NCBI GenBank assembly: GCA_023055505.1
Contig: JALIRH010000140.1
Span: 434,001 to 498,000 of the forward strand
Direction of reading: 5' to 3'
Source of the DNA: Callipepla californica brunnescens
Taxonomy: Eukaryota; Chordata; Aves; Galliformes; Odontophoridae
DNA length: 64,000 nucleotides
In this document: positions 61,181 through 64,000 of the stretch, one piece after another
Position numbering within the stretch: position 1 is the first letter of the stretch
Layout of the letters: each line of letters starts with the position of its first letter
Translations under genes and position numbers: made by a program
The notes under the pieces: model-generated
Database searches by the model: none
The model's input: only the letters and a program-made list of their open reading frames with translations
What the model was told of the DNA's origin: nothing

Positions 61181-61846
61181 ACTGAAGATTTGACTTCCAA
61201 AGTCACAGGCTTTAAAATAAAATTGGACACAATACAGAATGAATAATTTTTCACAGCTTTATGAAATGGGTGCTTTGGAAAACCACAACAGTTTAGATCT
61301 CATCTGTTTCTAACCAAGAACAAATATGGGTTTTGTGTTTCTCTGTAGACAGGAATCTAGCCTTTAAAAACTTTAAATTAGTAATCTCTATGACTACAAC
61401 TTCAGGTAGTAAACCCTGCAGCTCTCTAGACTGTTTTCTGAATTGAAATTTGACTAGCATGATCTGACTATGTCCATCACACGTTTCCCTCATCCTTCAT
61501 GATTCTACCATTATTTAAGCATCTTATTTTCTTTGTTGATGAATTCAGTAGCCAGGTATCAACACATTTTTTAGAAGCTTTTCTCTCTTAGAAATCTTCA
61601 GTACTCTCACTGCGCACATAGCCCTAAGTGATGACATCTTGTCAGTGACACAGACTGAAATACATTTTGTAACAACTTAAAACTCTTGCCTTTATCCTGC
61701 CCTTTTTGTTTACACTGTCATACATTCCTGTACGTGAAAGGATAAGGACCTACACTACCCCCTATTTCAACTCTTACTGAAATTAAAATATTTTAATATT
61801 CGATCTCTTCATAGAGAAGTTTCATGCTTCATTTTTTTTATACTTC

Positions 61847-61865
61847 TTTTTTTTTGGGGGGGGGG
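61847..61865. repeat. T9-G10 homopolymer junction
   Basis: Nine T residues are followed directly by ten G residues, then AAGACC. This is an unusual homopolymer pair in AT-rich DNA. Confidence 0.9.
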
Positions 61866-62670
61866 AAGACCAAGTATGCGAAGAGTGTTCCAGAATAAAC
61901 TATCATCAAGTTTTTATAGAAGTGCAACATTTTTAGAATTATTTTTCTCATCTTCTTGCATCTTAATGTTGCTTTTGTGTATTTCCAAATATTGAGTGGA
62001 TGATCTAAAGAGGCAACCATTTGTAACAATTAATTCTTTTTTTCCTTTGAGAGTATATGCTCATCAGAGTACCGTGATATCAAGATACCAATAGTTTAAA
62101 ATCCTATTTCAGAACTGCACTCCCATAGGCATTTTTACAGACAGCTTTGCTTAAAGATTCCCCACTGGACTCCTTCAACCCCCAGCTGGCATAACAATTT
62201 CCCTTAGCACGGGTCCTGAAACACACCACAGCAACGAGATCACTGCCTTACCATGACCATTTCTCATTATTCCAGCAACAAAAGGGCTGACTGCTGTTTT
62301 GCAGTCCCCAGTTTCAAACAGGTAGTGATTTGAGAAATAATTCTTTTTAGGTGCCCTTCTGAACATTGAAGGGCAATTCAAACGGTGAACTAAACGAAAA
62401 CTGTTTAAGTCCAAACTCCTCAGCCACTGTTATCTTACCCAACTGTACAAATTTTTGCTCGTCTTTTTGTCTTGAGGGTTTTAATTAAAAGACTTTATCA
62501 TTAAAGATTTCTTTACAAAATCAGAATAATTTACTTTGTAGGAAGCTTTTCAGAGCAGAATCAGCAGTAACTATGCAACTTCTGATGGATAACAAATCTG
62601 ATTTGATCTGCTTTTAAAAGGCCATCAAGATGGACAATCCAAAGCTCCCCTATGTGTTCTGTTTCAGGGC

Positions 62671-62790
62671 TGCTTTATCCATATTGTTGTTAGGAAGGCT
62701 TTTCTGAAGTCTAACCTGACACTTTTCCTGCTCTAGTTTGAGTCCATTGCTGGTCTCCTCTGTGAGAACAACATAACTAGATTCCTTTGA
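62671..62790 (-). mobile_element. Old CR1 3' region remnant, minus strand
   Basis: GTTGTTAGGAAGGCTTTTCT, then GAAGTCTAACCTGACACTTT, a TCCTGCTCTAGTTTGAGTCC block and ATTGCTGGTCTCCTCTGTGA. This follows the order of the complement of the CR1 3' region (failure-to-gap wording around TCTAACCT and TTTGAGCCCATT). It is diverged and its ends are approximate. Confidence 0.75.
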
Positions 62791-63730
62791 ACAACTGAAC
62801 TTCTATGAATTTTTATGACCTTTTTCCCCCCTCATTCTCCCTCAATACCTTTCCCTTTCTAATTTTCTCGAAGCTAAAGTTCATTAGGTTTATGTAATAT
62901 GAATTACAGAAGAAATATCTGGCCAAAGTTACAGCAGAAGCATGTCCCTCTTGGTGGTTTATCAATGCACATAAAATGTAACATAGAGAGGTTGTAACAT
63001 AAATCTAAAGTACATGCCTTTTGGCAACTTACCATGTTCCAGTGTTCCCTGACTATGACAAATTCATCAAAGCAAAAAAGAGCCTCAGGGAAACTTGCTA
63101 ATAACATGGCACAATGTTATCTCCCCCGAGGAAAAGGAAAAAGGATGGGAGCCTTTTCCTCTAATTTAATTAAAAATGAAAACTTTCATTAAACTAGGAT
63201 ATATCACACAGTATTTTAAGAAAAGTAATCTCTGTTGTGTTCATGAATCACTATTGTGTATAAGAAAATTAAATAAGATAAAATTAAACGATAACAAATG
63301 GGTACTTCATGGAAACACTCTGCAATAACTTTCAGGTTTTTTTCTTAAGGTAAAAATAAGTTCATCAGACCATATCAAGACTAGGATTTTTTATTTTTTT
63401 TTCCAGGAATGAAAGGCGAAGCAAACAGAAATCACTACAGAATGAAAGATGAAGGGATGAAAGACTTCATATTATATGCACGTGGTAGCTCTCTAGCTAC
63501 CACTGACATAAACAATTTAGGAGGGTCAATTACTGGTGTATTTCTCAACTCATTTAGTCACAGTACATAGCTATACGACACAGACTATATGCAAACACTT
63601 AGCTAAAGGTGAAACAGTTTAAACTAACAAATAAAATAATAATAAAAAAGCTACATTTATATATGTTGTAAACAACTGAACTATGATCATTACATAGAGT
63701 CACTTTCTTTGTCAAAATAATTATATACAT
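62791..63730. other. Non-genic block
   Basis: No gene recognised. A short T-rich stretch lies near 63389-63403. Confidence 0.6.
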
Positions 63731-63795
63731 TTCATAGATCTGTACACATCACGCTGGGAAAGTACATCAAGAAATACTCTAATCAACCTTTCCTT
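63731..63795 (-). mobile_element. Possible degenerate CR1 3' end remnant
   Basis: TTCATAGATC, then CATCACGCTGGGAAAGTACA, TCAAGAAATACTCTAATCAA and CC. This resembles the complement of a CR1 terminus (a TCATAGAATCA start, then GGAAGGGAC..ATCTAGTCCAACC) with heavy substitution. Confidence 0.45.
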
Positions 63796-64000
63796 TGTTG
63801 TAGCCTACCTACCGATTACACGCAATCTCAATGCATCCTGCTGACAAAACATTCAATCACTCTCTATCACAGAGAGGCCAGAGGCTGACCAGTCTGAGAA
63901 ATAAATTCAAGTACTGCCACAACACTTCATCCCTCTCACCTACCTACTTACTGCTACTCAACACAGAATGATGTCGTTAGCTTAGGAAAATGTTACCTTT

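Larger units (their letters stand above)
53231..62670. other. Long non-genic block
   Basis: About 9.4 kb without recognisable genes, RNA genes or large mobile elements. It contains T or T/TTTG tracts at 55000-55018 and 57318-57373, a CAAA tract at 55301-55321, a G-quadruplex motif at 55174-55201, an A-rich tract at 60895-60940, an AAT repeat at 61160-61180 and a T9-G10 junction at 61847-61865. The minus frame at 57283-57663 is partly made by the T/TTTG tract. Confidence 0.6.

Noticed and set aside
1..64000. CRISPR arrays, prokaryotic operons, riboswitches, insertion sequences
   Set aside because: Nothing of this kind is present; the sequence has vertebrate repeat content and no regularly spaced direct repeats of CRISPR type.

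Overview
The window looks like a gene-poor, AT-rich stretch of an avian genome, probably a galliform such as chicken or a relative, and either a gene desert or the inside of a very large intron. The case for a bird is the repeat content: almost every recognisable element is a CR1-type LINE, there are two LTRs of the avian ERVL-like type, and I see no Alu, B1 or L1 sequence. I found no supportable protein-coding exon of a host gene and no tRNA, rRNA or small RNA gene. Nearly all open frames are short and behave like chance frames in AT-rich DNA. The one frame worth testing is a 146-codon minus-strand frame at 28391-28831.

Layout, left to right. 1-2957 is unremarkable DNA with short microsatellites. 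2958-4540 is the longest CR1 3' fragment (plus strand), carrying a decayed reverse transcriptase, followed tail-to-tail by a minus-strand CR1 end at 4734-4915. 4916-12475 is mostly unique sequence with a possible conserved noncoding element near 6470-6970 and a small CR1 end at 9280-9412. 12476-13522 is an unusual CR1 piece from the 5' half of the element (ORF1 esterase-like part plus endonuclease) that runs into an inverted copy of itself. 16003-16464 and 29341-30038 are two closely related plus-strand CR1 3' ends. 26531-27074 holds two CR1 segments head-to-head, in the order expected from 5' inversion during insertion. 37444-37997 and 45991-46453 are decayed solo LTRs. 52395-53230 is an old minus-strand CR1 reverse-transcriptase fragment. 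Smaller CR1 3' remnants lie at 18001, 23735, 40085, 45631, 62671 and 63731.

There is no operon or gene system to reconstruct. Apart from mobile elements, the most plausible functional content is cis-regulatory: several GC-moderate, motif-dense, repeat-free blocks (near 6.5, 17.3, 23.1, 31.0, 40.7, 47.1 and 57.0 kb) read like conserved noncoding elements. This was judged by eye only and needs cross-species alignment. I did not find a convincing undescribed biological system. The best leads are the CR1 inverted duplication, the CR1 5' inversion, the unassigned minus-strand frame and a lone G-quadruplex motif.
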